From Platynereis dumerilii (lineage: Eukaryota > Annelida > Polychaeta > Phyllodocida > Nereididae): a DNA stretch of 64,000 bases. The notes beneath the pieces are model-generated. The model did not search any database. It was given only the letters and a program-made list of their open reading frames with translations, and was not told where the DNA came from. Positions 10,561-22,119 of this stretch are shown here, piece by piece. The stretch covers positions 5,220,560 to 5,284,559 of the forward strand of contig JAPTHN010000001.1 of NCBI GenBank assembly GCA_026936325.1, written 5' to 3'. The first letter of the stretch is position 1. Each line of letters opens with the position of its first letter. A program made the translations under genes and the position numbers.

Positions 10561-11522
10561 TTTGTATTTTCATTCTTCCTTCCAATTTTATTCAAACTTG
10601 ATAGTGTCTGCTGAACATAGCATATGCTACTTTTGAGATTGTAGTAATCATGAGCCTGCTCTGCTGTGTAGTATTATATTCTTATATCATCAATTATCTA
10701 CTAAAGAATGCAACAGCATCTGAGCGAACTTAGAGCAGAGAAGACATCCCTTAAATTCAGACACTGAGCTGTAATTCATTCTATCTGGCAGTGAATCGTT
10801 TTGCGTACAGATCAAACAACAAGTGAAGAATTGAAAATAGAGGTAGAAATTGATGTATTACGTCTTATACCCTTTTAGTTGACTTGAGAAATTCAAAGCA
10901 GAATGGCCTCAATTATCAGTCTTTTGATTGATAAAAGCAATGACTCATTAAAATGGTGCCATCAATCACTTTTCTGAAAAGATTTGAAAATCAAAGGATA
11001 ATCATTCAAAAACAATGAAGCCCCAGTTCTTCTCAGAATGCCATGATTTTGAAAACTCAACGAACATCAGCCATTGATATTTCCTCGAAATTTTATGATG
11101 GGCTTTCTGATCAACAATAATGAATGTTTGGGTAAAATAAATTAAACCCGTCAAAAGTATGATTCATCAGAGTTTTTCAGTTATGACCAATTTTAATTTT
11201 CTATGTTTCTGCATGTACTATGCTATAGGCTACCAATATTTGCCGGTGCTCTTGAATGGATATGTTTAATCACTACTGCTCTGCATTTTCTTGCGCTTAA
11301 CATAAATATGTGATTCACCAAAGGTTATTTTATTTAGATTCATGTAGGCCTGCTATAACTTTGTGAAACATGCATTACATCACCATTATGGTCATTTGAA
11401 ATGTTTGTGCTGAGACAGATTTGTCTTCTACAATCCTAACTGATTGACAAATACATGAAACACCAGTTTATAGTATTTGGTGAGGATGTGCTCTGGTATC
11501 AGCCATATTACCCAAGATTGAC
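10561..11522. other. Unit sequence between M and P modules (A)
   Basis: No gene recognised. Collinear with 29,153-29,900 in B and 39,208-39,936 in C. Diverged similarity to 15,500-15,960 in the same unit (GGCCTCAATT, ATCAATCACTTTT landmarks) shows the older internal duplication. Confidence 0.45.
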
Positions 11523-11650
11523 CATAGATGGTCCAGATCATCCGACTGCTACGATATTGCCAGCTGCAGCTGAGGCTTGCAATTCATGACTGCCAGTCAA
11601 ACAGAAAATGGCTTCCCAGATCAAGCCCTGACAATAGGTCTGAGACCAAG
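11523..11650. repeat. P module (CTGCTACAATATTG...CAGAAAATGG core)
   Basis: A core of about 90-130 bp, CTGCTACRATATTG followed 30-40 bp later by TCAARCAGAAAATGG, occurs at least 13 times in the window: about 11,540, 15,970, 17,250, 29,920, 32,295, 39,955, 44,775, 45,810, 47,950, 51,030, 53,115, 55,910 and 62,650. A weaker one lies near 63,080. The distance between the two halves varies by numbers not divisible by three, which argues against a shared protein frame. Confidence 0.6.
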
Positions 11651-11954
11651 GCCCATAGACAGGACTCAGTCATTCAGAATATCAGAATGTTACATTCAAT
11701 AGCTCATCACCATAACCAAAGTACATGCATAGGAAGGAGATTGTCATAAATGGGTGTTTTTCCTCTGACATTTTCTAATATGGACATTTGCTACATACCC
11801 AGAAAGTTATCCAGCAATAATGCCTGACTGAAATCACTCAGTTGTTGATACCCTGAGACATAAAACAGTATTTTTAATAGAGTTGAATAACTTAAGTTAG
11901 TCTTAAACTAAAACAGGTCAGCTATGTTTTGGTTAGGAATTGAGTTTTCACATT

Positions 11955-13905
11955 CTTTCTCCTCTCCACCCCAAATCGCCTTACAACTGCCTTTGATTCC
12001 TTACCACTACCTTATCCCATATTAAGAAGTCTATTAAGACAGCTGGAAATGTAATAGCAATTACACTGGTCTACAAGCAAAATGCTTCCGGAACAAAAGT
12101 AGTGAAACTTTTCTTGTACTAGGTCACTAATAAAGAAATGGTAAGTCAGAAGTGCAGATTGGCTCTAGTTTCCAAGATACAGTATAGTGCCAAATTATGA
12201 AATTTATGCAAAATAAGGCAAAAACGTCAGTATATCAGAAAGCATAGTTCATCCACAAGCAACCATTTCCATCCTAAAGCCTGTCTGCACATTCCAATAC
12301 ATATATCTTTAATATTTCTTTGAGTTTTGACACAGAATTATTTTTTATTTTTTGGAATTTCACTCTTGGGGGTGCACAAAATGTATGCATGTAGAGAAAT
12401 TCCATGAACGGGAGCATAAATTTGCTATTGCATCACAAGCTGCATGTAAAGGCTTCTAAGATCACATTTGTCAGACATCTCAACTCAACTGCATCACTTT
12501 CTCTATTTAAGATAAAAAAATATGCCTGGAATTTGTATGAACAGCCCAGATAACTTCTGTTACATTTGTTCGAAATGACGTTCGGTTCACGAAAGTGCAA
12601 CATTCAACTACGGTGGTCAGAAAGGCATAATATAATTACTTTGGTTGCAAAGCTGGAGGTCAGGACCAAATTTTAGTTTCACACTATTGTTGTGAGACAA
12701 GTGCAACTAACCTTCAGCAGTGGCTCAACAATAAAAGAAAACCTATGCCCTTTGAAATCCCAATGGTTTGGCGAGAACCAACATATCACAGTAGCAACAG
12801 TTACTGTTACTTTTGTATGATTCCCCCAGTTGCAATATGGAATAGTAACAGCAAAGAAATTGACAGTGGATTATCATCCAAGTACTTATTATATCAGCTC
12901 TGTGCCCTGTACTACATGGAGATGAATTCCTGTCCCTTTAGAATCGTGTACACTTTGGACACAGCTGATGATCATGATAATAACCAAGATTCAGTTGGCC
13001 CTGAGCAATCAACATCATGTTGAAGGGGTATGCAGGTGTGCAAAGCTTTTAGTCAGTAGCACCAGTTGTTTGGAAACTGCAAGGTAGATAATTAAAAGCA
13101 GCTAGTAATAAACACCTCCTGAACTCTGACAGAGCTCAAGATACCATTTTTGCGTTCCCATCTAGATTTCTTTCCTTTGAACTGTGGAGAAGGAAGTGAA
13201 GAACAGATTACACAATTCCAAGAATTGTAGAGAAAAGATATCAGGGAAATTGGAACCCATCCATGCTTAATGACTGATGTTGGGATGTGTCAGAGATGGC
13301 CCAGCTGCTGAATATAATAGACAGGCCAAAAGTGTCGTTCAGATACAAAATGAGGGGATATTTATGGGTTTAAGTGATACTTTAGCTTTTTTTTTTAATG
13401 ATTTTCAATCACCTGATGTCTTAAGGTATTATTTCTTAACAGTTCTTGACAGATAAATAATTGCAACTTAAATTTTTTCATAACGTAAATATTATTTTGA
13501 AGCAAAAATGCCTAAATCTACTGAATAAATAGATGCGATTTTGATGTATAACAATGTCATTGTATATCTTCAATGCATTAGCTAACCAGAACAATTTTCA
13601 ACTGATTTTCAGTTCATCTTATCAATATAAATGAGATTTAGCCACTTTTATCCCTGAAGCAGACCGACTCCAAAAATTTGTAGACCAGTGTTATCAAAGG
13701 GGCACAATATCAAAGAAGTCAAACACAACAGGGTTGATGGAGTTTGAATTGGTATTGATTTAATGCAATTTTAAAATGTTGTTTACAATAATCAAAGGAA
13801 GAAAGTGATTTGGTGGGAGTCAAAAGGTGTGAAAGGGTAATGTAGTGGCTGATTATTCCTTCCTGCTGGGGTAGTCATACTGTATTTTGGGTTGCACTGT
13901 ATTTG
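11955..13905. other. Unit A-specific 1.9-kb segment
   Basis: Units B and C go directly from the AAAATGAG/GTTTTC region to GAAACAGTTTGACTTATTG (30,320-30,410; 40,370-40,449), while unit A has this extra segment. Its 12,060-13,020 part is collinear with 58,780-59,700, so it belongs to an older form of the unit and was probably lost from B and C. It carries the WREP/CYFC protein fragment; the remainder shows nothing recognisable. Confidence 0.55.
12690..13023 (+). pseudogene. Decayed WREP...CYFC orphan-protein fragment, copy 1
   Basis: The plus frame reads CCETSATNLQQWLNNKRK, then PMPFEIPMVWREP, and after about 12 residues YCYFCMI. This recalls an uncharacterised protein block seen widely in invertebrate predictions, roughly PF.IPM.WREP..H..DCYFC, usually followed by PNLPSA and PHLI..ELNDLVRDL blocks. 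Here the frame runs on to a stop at 13,021 without the PHLI block, so this is a partial, decayed piece. A paralogous copy sits at 59,387-59,812. Function is unknown. Confidence 0.5.
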
Positions 13906-14639
13906 CTCGAAACAGTTTGACTTATTGCAAAACAGAAATCACGTTAGGATATTATATGAACTAAAATTTGGTCATCATGACATTGCATACAATGTATTTT
14001 CACAAGGGCATAATTCTTCTACAATTTCTTCATAGGCTTTACTATTGGTCTCCCACAGTGTTCTTGTACTGAGGCTAATATAGACACTTTGCATTAAAAC
14101 AGTGCTAAAGTGATTGAGTGGTGTTTGAGCACGGTCTTATCACAAGGAGACTTCCATAACACCATTGAGAAGGCTAAGCTTCCAATTTATGGTTTAACTC
14201 AAAACAAAATGGACACTTTACACCAGCTGATGTAGGTACGAGTATAATGATGTATAAACCATGGATCTGCCGTCTTGTACTTCTGTGAAAGAGCGCAGTA
14301 TGCACATTGTACAGTATGCACTTTCGAGAAAGAGTACAATATGTAATTGAAGGAGGGCAAACAATTGTTTCATTTTTGAATATCAGATATCTTATAGATA
14401 ATTTTTTCTATCACTCCATTGCAATACCGAGGTATATAATTGAGACACACAAATAAATACTTCGTAAAACAAGCTCTTGCTTAAGATTTCCTTAAATCAT
14501 CCCAATATATGGTGCAGCATTTGGAGAGGTTAAATCTATTTTTGTTTTTACATATGCATGAGTTGGTCATTATCCAGTTCGCATGCAATTTACCACCTTC
14601 ATAATTACATATCCTTGGCTTTCTTTTCAGAGTTTGTAT

Positions 14640-14880
14640 TATTGTACACAATGAAAGGAAGCGTGGCTCCGTGCTTCAAACACTGTATAACTGTTCTGCC
14701 AAGCAACGGCAGCTGGGATATCATCTGTTCTGGTCAATTCAGGAGGAATAGGCAATGTGCCTGCAAGTCTGTTCCCAGTCTCTTTCATTGACATAGTCAT
14801 TGAACACAGCACGAACCACTATCATGACTGCAATTACGCCACCAACATTGCAACGGCATTTCTCTGAAATCCTGGAAGCT
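14640..14880. repeat. M module, unit A copy 2
   Basis: Diverged partner of the block at 10,355-10,560. It shares GGTCAATTCAGGAGGAATAGG versus GGTCAATGCAGGGGAATAGG, and CATAGTCATTGAACACAGCA. Counterparts are at 31,275 (B) and 43,715 (C). The pairing of two M modules per unit in the same orientation is evidence for an older tandem duplication of about 4-5 kb. Confidence 0.55.
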
Positions 14881-15167
14881 CACTTTGTCTTATCATCCAT
14901 CAAACTGCCTTTCAATGTTTTTCAGACTTTGAACTTTGACTCATTCCAATTTGGCATTTGCTACTGAATGGTTACAGTATTTGACAGTCCAATTGTTCAA
15001 TCGCTTTCTTTTTTCATTTTAGTCTTCATTATTTGAGGTATGAAAAAGTAAACAGTGAAGAATCTGATAAATGCAATTGTTACATCTTTGAACGTAATAC
15101 TTCCTTTTTGATATTGAAAAGTGAAGTAGACAGTGAAAAATTTGACATCAATTGATGCCTGCAAGTA

Positions 15168-15425
15168 CAGTACACATTTCTAAAAGTGGCTCGTCATTTA
15201 AAATCTAGCCTTAGCTATCTATCCATAGCCATTCCAAGCTAAACTGAGCTACACTTATCCATAGCTAGCCATAGCTATCCACAATTACTATTGTTTAAAC
15301 AAGGGGTAAAGAGATTCCAGTGTATACAAAAGACTTGAAGTGGATAGCTATGGGTAGATATGGATAAGACTAGTAATGAATAGTTATAGACAGCTAAGTT
15401 GAGCCACATTTCGAAATTTGTACTG
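15168..15425. mobile_element. TA-flanked foldback MITE, copy 1 (Tc1/mariner-type)
   Basis: Bounded by TA|CAGTACACATTTC on the left and AAATTTGTACTG|TA on the right. The arms are long imperfect inverted repeats rich in TAGCTATCCATAGC-like words. Units B and C lack it at the matching place (31,795 and 44,225). A second copy in the opposite orientation is at 50,622-50,881. No coding capacity. Confidence 0.85.
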
Positions 15426-17060
15426 TATTTGGAAAGTAATTCTGCCTTCTTGACATTGAATTTATCCTTTGCTGAAAAAGTAATCAAACTTACAAAACAA
15501 CAAAAACTGGCCTCAATTTTATCATTCCTTCTATTGTGAGATGAAGTGAAACATTACAAATCAGAGTTATTTCAAATGACAGATGTCATCAATCAGTTTT
15601 TTAGAGTTTTCATTTCTTAAAGAATGAAAATGAAAGAATCTTTGAAACCCAATCAAGCCAGTGTTTGCGCACAGCGCTATGGATGTCATGATTTAAAACC
15701 CAATGAGCATCAGAAAAGTTTTGTGTTGTGTTTCTTCTGAAATCATAGGAAAAATTATATTTGTCCCTGCACTTCCTTGTGGTAAGGCATAGTCACCATA
15801 CGTAAATATTTTATTTTGCTTGAATGGGTTACCCTTCTTGATATTTGGCATATGCCCGATGTAAATGCCCCTATGAGACAATTGTGTTGTCCAATGATTA
15901 AAGGAATTTGGTAAAAGGCAGCGTCTGTATCATGTATAGAACACTTGTTTGACCTTAACGAGCCAGAGCATCTGACTGCTACAATATTGTCAGATGCAGC
16001 TGAAGCTAGTGGGATGTCAGTCAGGCAGAAAATGGCTTCCTGGATTGAGCCCTGTCAATAGATTAGCATGCCTAGACCTATTGGCAAGGCTCAGTCACTC
16101 GATATGTCAGAATTTGGTGGTCATTTATACATATACATTACCATAGCTGGACCAGGAAAGCAAATTGCCACAAGCAGGGTATAATTCTGTTGTAACATAT
16201 AACATGCAGTTTGCATTATGTCAAACGCAAACTATTGTTTCATAGATGTCTAGTACTTTCATGGTTTGTCTGTTGTTGAGCAATTGTGCTCGTACCACAA
16301 TCTAAGAAGAGTGTGAGCGTCAATAAAATCTCACACGTATTCAATACAGACCAAAAATATCAAAGTTCGTTGTTCATTAATAAGATGCATCAAACAAGAT
16401 TGAAATAAGTTTGTAATACTACATGACTAATTGCTTTTCAAGCAGCATGTATTTCCTCAATACAGTATTATTTTAACCAAGCTGACTTATTTATAATACA
16501 CCCCTGACTTCATAAGATTTTGAGAAGGATTATTTTTTGAAATATTGCTTGCTTTATTTCAAAGTTTAAATTCAACTGAGGATAGAGATAACTAATTGTT
16601 CTTTGTTTGAGCCTACTTTCCTTTCAGACAGACTACTAAGTGACTCTCTTGTGGGTTTCTTGCACTGAAGCTAATCTAGACACATTAAACGCAGTACTAA
16701 AGCAATACAGCAGCATTTAAGCCTCATCTACCAATTTATGCTTTAACTAAAAAAATAGACTGTTTACAAAAATTAGTGCAGGTCTCATCAAGCTTAATTG
16801 CTATCTTGAACATCCAAAGGTAAAACTACAGAATTGCTGGTCTTGCATTTGTGGGTACCTGTGACACGTTATAAGGCAGTTGGCTAACCATTAGGCCTAT
16901 CTAGCAAATGTATTTGGGAATTATCTTCCTTCCCATAAGGATGTCTTCCATAGAAAATTTATATGTGTGCATCCAGAAACCATTGGTTGTCTCTGCCATG
17001 CCATTCAATTCGTTATATTCATTTTCACATATATAGAGAAAAAAGGTCCTCCCCTGTCAG
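15426..17060. other. Unit A sequence with P module; no gene
   Basis: Collinear with 31,800-33,600 (B, interrupted by an insertion) and 44,225-45,700 (C). It contains a P module at about 15,960-16,080. About 16,620-16,800 is a diverged copy of 14,050-14,240 (ATAGACACTTTGCATT... and GCTTTAACTAAAAAAATAGAC landmarks), again pointing to an ancestral shorter repeat. Confidence 0.45.
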
Positions 17061-17151
17061 CATGCCTCGGCGGTCAAACGTCGGCCCAGTGTCAGTCCGT
17101 TGTCAGCAGCGGTGGACCAGCTTCGGGCCGATGTTGGACCGCCGAGGCATG
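17061..17151. repeat. GC-rich hairpin, 27-bp arms
   Basis: CATGCCTCGGCGGTC starts the left arm and GACCGCCGAGGCATG ends the right arm. The 27-bp arms match at 25 positions and enclose a 37-bp spacer. The block is strongly GC-rich in an AT-rich setting and is absent from the paralogous site at about 45,690, so it looks like a recently inserted foldback element. Confidence 0.7.
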
Positions 17152-17173
17152 GCGGGTAGTATACATCTGTGAC

Positions 17174-17345
17174 AGGAAGCACAGTTGCGATTATCAGTAC
17201 TCTGGATCCATTGCATGGTTCAGCACAAAGCTGGGATCAGATGGCTGACAGTTAGGGGTTGCTCGCTGCTGTGATAGTGTCTGACTTCTGACTCCAGCTT
17301 GTCCATCAAGCAGGAAGTGGTCCACTGCATCCATATAGGCAGGAC
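17174..17345. repeat. P module, GGAAGCACAGTTGCG subtype
   Basis: Paralogous to 45,720-45,900 and 50,938-51,110 (GTTGCGATTATCAG, CAGCACAAAGCTGG, GGGGTTGCTCGCTGCTGTG). The same core is traceable in the E modules at 47,880, 53,050 and 62,600. No clear frame is shared across copies. Confidence 0.55.
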
Positions 17346-17517
17346 ACAGTTTGATTATACATTCCATTTGCCGATCTGCAGTATCTGGTATCTGTAATAG
17401 TTTGCATTTCGGTAGTTGGTAGATTAGATCATCTGCTGCAGTTTTGCAATGGATTTAACCCGTGTTGATGCACATTTGATTTTTGATATATTGTGTTATA
17501 CAAGTTCATCGTCACAA

Positions 17518-17760
17518 GGCGTGGGTTCAAATCTCATCCCCGGGAACTCACTTTGGTCCGAGCCCATGGGACATTAAATGTAGGCGGGTTGTTTCCAGTG
17601 TTCTATGCTGGGGCAACTGAAAGACCATGGGCATCCCTGAATTAATAGGGTATGTGCCAGACTCACAGTCTTCTCATATCATCATCATACGGCGGTCGCC
17701 TGCCTCGATATAGCCCACCAAGGTGCTGCAGAGGCGTAAAACACAAACAAACAAACAAAC
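17518..17760 (+). mobile_element. tRNA-derived SINE with 15-bp target duplication
   Basis: A 243-bp insert with a B-box-like GTGGGTTCAAATCTC near its left end and an (ACAA)n tail at its right end. It is flanked by AGTTCATCGTCACAA (17,503-17,517) and AGTTCATTGTCACAA (17,761-17,775). The paralogous empty site reads AAGTTCATTGTCACAATG at about 46,060. The head is slightly truncated, with no A box seen. Confidence 0.88.
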
Positions 17761-17775
17761 AGTTCATTGTCACAA

Positions 17776-18988
17776 AGAAATTTATGTTGTTAGGGACAGT
17801 TCACAATTTATGACTGGGGGGGTGGGAGTTTTGCTGGAACTTCCCGTCATAAATTGATACCCCCCTTAAATTTCATACGGATTTTTAGTACCCCATCCTT
17901 AGGTTTCATGTGTATTTTTAGTACCCCCCACCCTTGAAATACAAAGCAGTACACACGTATATACTGTTACACAAGGTCACGAGTACAGATTCCCTTCATT
18001 TCGCGGACTTATACACATAAACATGTCTAGATATAGTGAGTTTATGTGTTTTTTATGACATTTTTTTCTATGTTAAAAGTTTTTACCCTCTCTTGGAAGT
18101 GTTGTCAAAAATTAATACCCCATAAGTTTCTAATTCCCTGCTAACATGCTCCAACTGAATAAACCATCATGCACAATAATTATTACATATACCAGAACAG
18201 ATCAATCCATTGTTATTCAAACTTAGCTGGTAAGCCTATATTGTTATTAGCAGTTGCAATCAATACTTGAGCTGTGGTCTCAAATGCTCCCAGGGAGTGC
18301 TAAGATAGTGATGTCAGCATTGAGATACTGACATCATTTCCACATATGTTCAAATGGGACATGGCACACTTATATCAGATCTGTAATAAATGTGTTGTGG
18401 CCATTTGTTGAAACAGACATCCAATTTATTCAGTGAGGTTTTCAAGTAAACAAGAACTCCAGCCTAAGCATGCGAAAATATTTCAAGTGCATTCTTAGTT
18501 GACTGTCTTAGACAGAATTTTTTCGAGATTCACCAATGCCCACCTCGTTTTTTCAAGGCAACAACTTAAAATGATAAGACATATTGAACAAGGAAAATGT
18601 GACTGACCAAAGAAAAAATTATTGTGTGTTGCAAAAACGTGCTGTGATAAAAATGGTACTTTGTGATGTGATATTGTTTTCTCCAATACTTGGCTGATTG
18701 CTTGGTTTTGCCTCAAAATTTGTTTGCTTCAAGTTGTGCATACATGTGCTGTTGCTGCGGAATGGAATTTTAAGAAACGTTTGTCTCATAACACACTTTA
18801 TACATTTCTAATCTTACAATTGAAGATTTCACCATTGATTGCAGAGAATCAGATGAACAATACATGCTGTGATCTATTCTTATAAATTTTATTTGAGAAA
18901 TTTGATACCCATCAGTGGTCATCAATCAATCCTTACAAGTGTTGGCTTATTAGTCCTGCGACTTAAGGAAACCTTATCATTGCCATCA
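17776..18988. other. End of unit A; no gene recognised
   Basis: About 17,790-18,130 is a C/G-run-bearing segment (GACTGGGGGGG, TACCCCCCACCC) not present in units B or C and probably inserted, though its ends are not defined. About 18,410-18,640 repeats the blocks at 1,500-1,700 and 5,440-5,650. From about 18,895 the sequence matches 3,460-3,560, marking the start of unit B. Confidence 0.45.
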
Positions 18989-18996
18989 ATTCCCAC

Positions 18997-20011
18997 TAGG
19001 GTGCATCGTCTGCCCCTTAAAATGAAAAAATTGAAATATTCATTTGCACTTTTGCCATATTGTACCTATGCCCATAGAAACACATTCTGCAAAATTTCAA
19101 TAAGATCGGATGTGGCTTTAGGGTGGCACTTTTGTGTCAAAGTTCAGTCCAATATTGTCAAAACATGATGATTTGAAAAGTCGCGGTTAGAAATATCTAG
19201 CTTATGGTTTGCTGTATGATTCCAATTCATATACCATTATTCTCAGAAGAAAATCGTCCTTAACTTGAATGGTAGAAAGCTATATTTCGGAAAATTTCTC
19301 ATGCCTAAATATTTTGGAAAGCTGAAAGTTTCTGACTATTATGACAAAATGTTTGAAAAAATCAACTTAAGAGCTCAATTTCTGCCTAACTTTGACACAA
19401 TCGTTGGAATAAAACGTAAGGAACACTTTTCTGGAGAAATAGGAAATTGAAAATTTTTTCTAGATAGTTATTCATCAAATTCAAAGGTGCAAATTTTCAT
19501 AAATTACATGTAAATATGAGAAATGCAACAGTTCTTTAAGACACCGTTCTGCATCTTTTTTTTATTCTGACTACATCATAATGCAATCAAGGTTTTATCA
19601 GATGATGTAGTAGACCATATTTCCACTTTGTAGACTTCTTTGACTTCCCAAAGTCATATTAACATCCTTTTTCTGATTTATCACATTTTACCCAATAAAA
19701 AAGAAAGTATCTCTACTCAATTTTGACTTCTACTGAATGGAACCCATTGATGTTGGTATTCAAATTAAAGCTCTCTTTATAAGGAATCTAACTGTGCCAT
19801 TCAAAAATCATTTCATTTAAAACTGACAATATAATTTATAACCGCGAATCGCTAAAATATGACCTAATACTGAAATTTCAAGGCTGTTGTGCCACCCTTT
19901 GGCATTAGAATTTTTTCCTAAAATTTTGCAGGGCTTCTTTTATGATACAAGGGAACAATCATGCAAAAGTGCATGATGTTTTGAAGATATAGGGGCAGAT
20001 GATGCTCCCTA
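18997..20011. mobile_element. hAT-like element, copy 1, 8-bp target duplication
   Basis: Begins TAGGGTGCATCGTCTGCCCC and ends GGGGCAGATGATGCTCCCTA. It is flanked by ATTCCCAC at 18,989-18,996 and 20,012-20,019. The empty paralogous site is intact at 3,558-3,580 (ATCAATTCCC followed by TTCCAAATTTT). The TIR fits the hAT start pattern. A second copy is at 40,850. Internal frames are short and none resembles a hAT transposase, so this is a non-autonomous element of about 1.0 kb. Confidence 0.92.
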
Positions 20012-20024
20012 ATTCCCACCCAAT

Positions 20025-20620
20025 TTTTGCTAAAGCATTCTAAGCATTTGCCCCCTTACATGAATGAACTGAAGATCAAATTAGGACTGTTGAAAGAGCA
20101 ACTGACTTTTTGTTGTGGTCTTTTTAATCTTGTTGATTCCTGTTTTCAACTCAGTCCTTGGAGTTGTGTTTTTGTGCTCCCAGTTGTGCAGCACTATGTT
20201 TTGCATCCATGCTGTTGTTTTTTCTCTCGCTCACAGGCAGTGTGAGTGACCTAAGTTAGATAGCAGATCTATGGTTTGTGACATCTGCAGTGAAGAAAGA
20301 CACCATTTGCACACTGATATGGCTCCGCTCCATGAATTTGCACATTGCCCCTGAGCATTGCCCTCAATCTGCTTGTCCTGCACCCTTGCCGGTGCCTTGT
20401 TACACACATGTTTATGTAAGCAGTTGCAAGACACAAATAGGCCTAACTTATACGCAATTGTTCTTTAGTGTTAATCCATAAAAGCAAGTGTGTACATCCA
20501 GTAGACATCACAAAATAGCATGTCTTTCTATGTGAGCTCATTTCAAGAGCATGCATGTTTGATGAGTGTCAAAAATGTATGATGTCTGCTAATAGCAACA
20601 TATACATACTAAGAGCAAAA
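20025..20620 (+). repeat. S module, unit B copy
   Basis: Collinear with 33,770-34,370. MVCDICSEERHHLHTDMA can be read from about 20,273, but a stop follows after HCP, so the frame is closed in this copy. The opposite strand is open for 67 codons at 20,231-20,434, probably by chance. Confidence 0.45.
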
Positions 20621-20754
20621 ATGAAAATAACATGTAAGCACTTTAAGAGATGCTTGTAGATACTCTCCTTATCTACCCTTTTGCCTGTCTGTCTATCTAC
20701 ATGTACATGGAACTATCCATGTCTCTATCTATATTTGCACTGTATTTTGTCTTC

Positions 20755-21208
20755 TTTCTTTCTTTTCTCCCTTACTCCATCCTTGAACCTTCTTTCCGTC
20801 CTTTCCTTTCTCCCTTACTTCCTCCATTCCTTTCTATCTTTCTTTCCCCCTTCTTTCCAGGGTTGTCAGATGTAAGTAATGATATTTGAATCATGATTTA
20901 AATGACAATTTTAATGTATAAAAAACATGATTTATTTCCATCAAGCTATTTGATTTAAAATCATGGTTTGTATAACTGGATTTTTAAATTAAAATCAGCA
21001 ACCCTGCTCTCTTTCCTTCCTTCCTCCCTTCTTTCCTCTCTTCCTTCCTCCTTCCTTTCTCTCTTACTTCCTTCCTCCCTTCCTTCCCCATTCCTTCCCT
21101 ATGTTTTCCTTACTCCCTTTCTTTCTCCCTCCCTTCAATCCTTTCCTCCCTCCCTTCTTTCCTCCCTTCTTTCCTCCCTTCTTTCCACCCTTCTTTCCTC
21201 CCTTTTTG
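20755..21208. repeat. Polypyrimidine (CTTCC/CCCTT)n tract, interrupted
   Basis: An imperfect CTTTC/CTTCC/CCCTT array on the plus strand, split in two by the 149-bp element at 20,858-21,006. The leucine/serine/proline-rich open frames here (for example 20,650-20,889 and 20,968-21,300) are by-products of composition. Confidence 0.85.
20858..21006. mobile_element. Short hAT-type MITE (CAGGGTTG ... CAACCCTG)
   Basis: 149 bp bounded by CAGGGTTG and CAACCCTG, with an AT-rich interior containing ATCATGATTTAAAT and ATTTAAAATCATGG words typical of small hAT MITEs. It sits inside the polypyrimidine array. The flanks CTTCTTTC and CTCTCTTT are too repetitive to confirm the 8-bp duplication. Confidence 0.7.
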
Positions 21209-21400
21209 CCCCTGAAGTTTTAATACTAATCTTTGCCTGGTGTAATATGACACACCCACGTGGGTTTTGTTTATGTCCTAAAAATATCAGCAGCAGGTAG
21301 CAGTGGCCAATCACGCTAGACCACTGCATGAAAACATGCAGTGTTGTGATCATTCTGTATCATTGTATTTTTACAAGAATGACCAATAAAGAAGTCGCAG

Positions 21401-21431
21401 TCTATATACTAACTAAGTCTTAGTATATAGA
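21401..21431. repeat. Perfect 12-bp hairpin
   Basis: TCTATATACTAA and TTAGTATATAGA are separated by the 7-nt loop CTAAGTC. It lies within the Harbinger-like insertion. It could be a subterminal structure or a small foldback; there is no terminator-like U tract and no evidence of transcription. Confidence 0.65.
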
Positions 21432-22119
21432 GATCATGCAGTGTGGTGGACAAGACAACAGCATTAGCCCACCACAAAATGCCCCTTTAGCTGTCAACTT
21501 TGCAAAAGTAGATCAGCATGACCCAGTTAACTGCATTGCTGTGATTGACCTTTGACCTCAAGATAGTCAGCCTGTTTGTTTTCTTTAATAATTTTTTCCA
21601 TCTCAGAAAGGCACCAAAAGTTTTTCAACGCAAGATAATATTCTATTTAGACTGTATGCCAAATTTTAATGACAAAGATGAAACAGCACGACTTTGTAAG
21701 TTGTCATAAGTTTTCAAACCCTTTCTCCCACAACAGAGATGCGCTTGCAAACAGGCAAGCATCTCTAAAAATGATAGGTAGATAGACAGATAGATATGGT
21801 AAATGCAGCCCTCCAATCCCAGTTATGAATATCAACAACCCAATTGCTAGGCTCTTGTACTTGGCTGTAAGAAATTTCAAAGCATGAAACCGCAACTTGA
21901 AATCAAACCCAGCATGTTGTTAAACAAACATGACAGTATGGAGTCTACAATGTATAAGTAGCAATAATATATGTGGTTTGTTGTAGTTGCTTCAAGAATC
22001 CCCCCCATGGATTGTGATGGTGTTTCTTGGTATTTATGTATGCAAACCACATAATATTACTAAGTTCTTTCATTAGAGAAAAGCATGGTATTGGAAGAAC
22101 GGAAAATTCCCAATGTTTA

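Larger units (their letters stand above)
3480..18700. repeat. Tandem unit A (about 15 kb)
   Basis: First full copy of a large direct repeat. Landmarks in order, with B and C counterparts: CAGTGGCCATC at about 3,480 (18,912); S module 5,725 (20,025; 33,770); GGGCGCCAGGC-type block 6,833 (22,350; 34,948); CTCGCAGATGAG 8,296 (23,813; 36,417); exon-like block 9,642 (26,250; 38,282); CGTGCTTCAAAC block 14,670 (31,308; 43,738); AATCAAGCCAGTG 15,651 (32,019; 44,458). Unit A alone has an extra 1.9 kb at 11,955-13,905, and lacks about 430 bp present in B and C near 24,056-24,483 and 36,661-37,085. By eye the units are roughly 88-96% identical, depending on region. Confidence 0.85.
20647..21765. mobile_element. 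Harbinger-like insertion with TAA duplication
   Basis: GAGATGCTTG (20,647) and CAAGCATCTC (ending 21,765) form a 10-bp inverted pair, flanked on both sides by TAA. Unit C has no such segment between GAAAAT and GATAGGTAGG at about 34,376. The short TIR and 3-bp TAA duplication fit PIF/Harbinger, but no transposase is visible. The interior is mostly a polypyrimidine satellite, a small MITE and a hairpin at 21,401-21,431. Confidence 0.6.

Noticed and set aside
17790-18130. Possible TIR element (GTTAGGGA ... TCCCTGCTAAC)
   Set aside because: The inverted match is short and imperfect and no target duplication could be found.
20650-21353. Leu/Ser/Pro-rich and Arg/Glu-rich open frames
   Set aside because: Translation of the polypyrimidine array on either strand.
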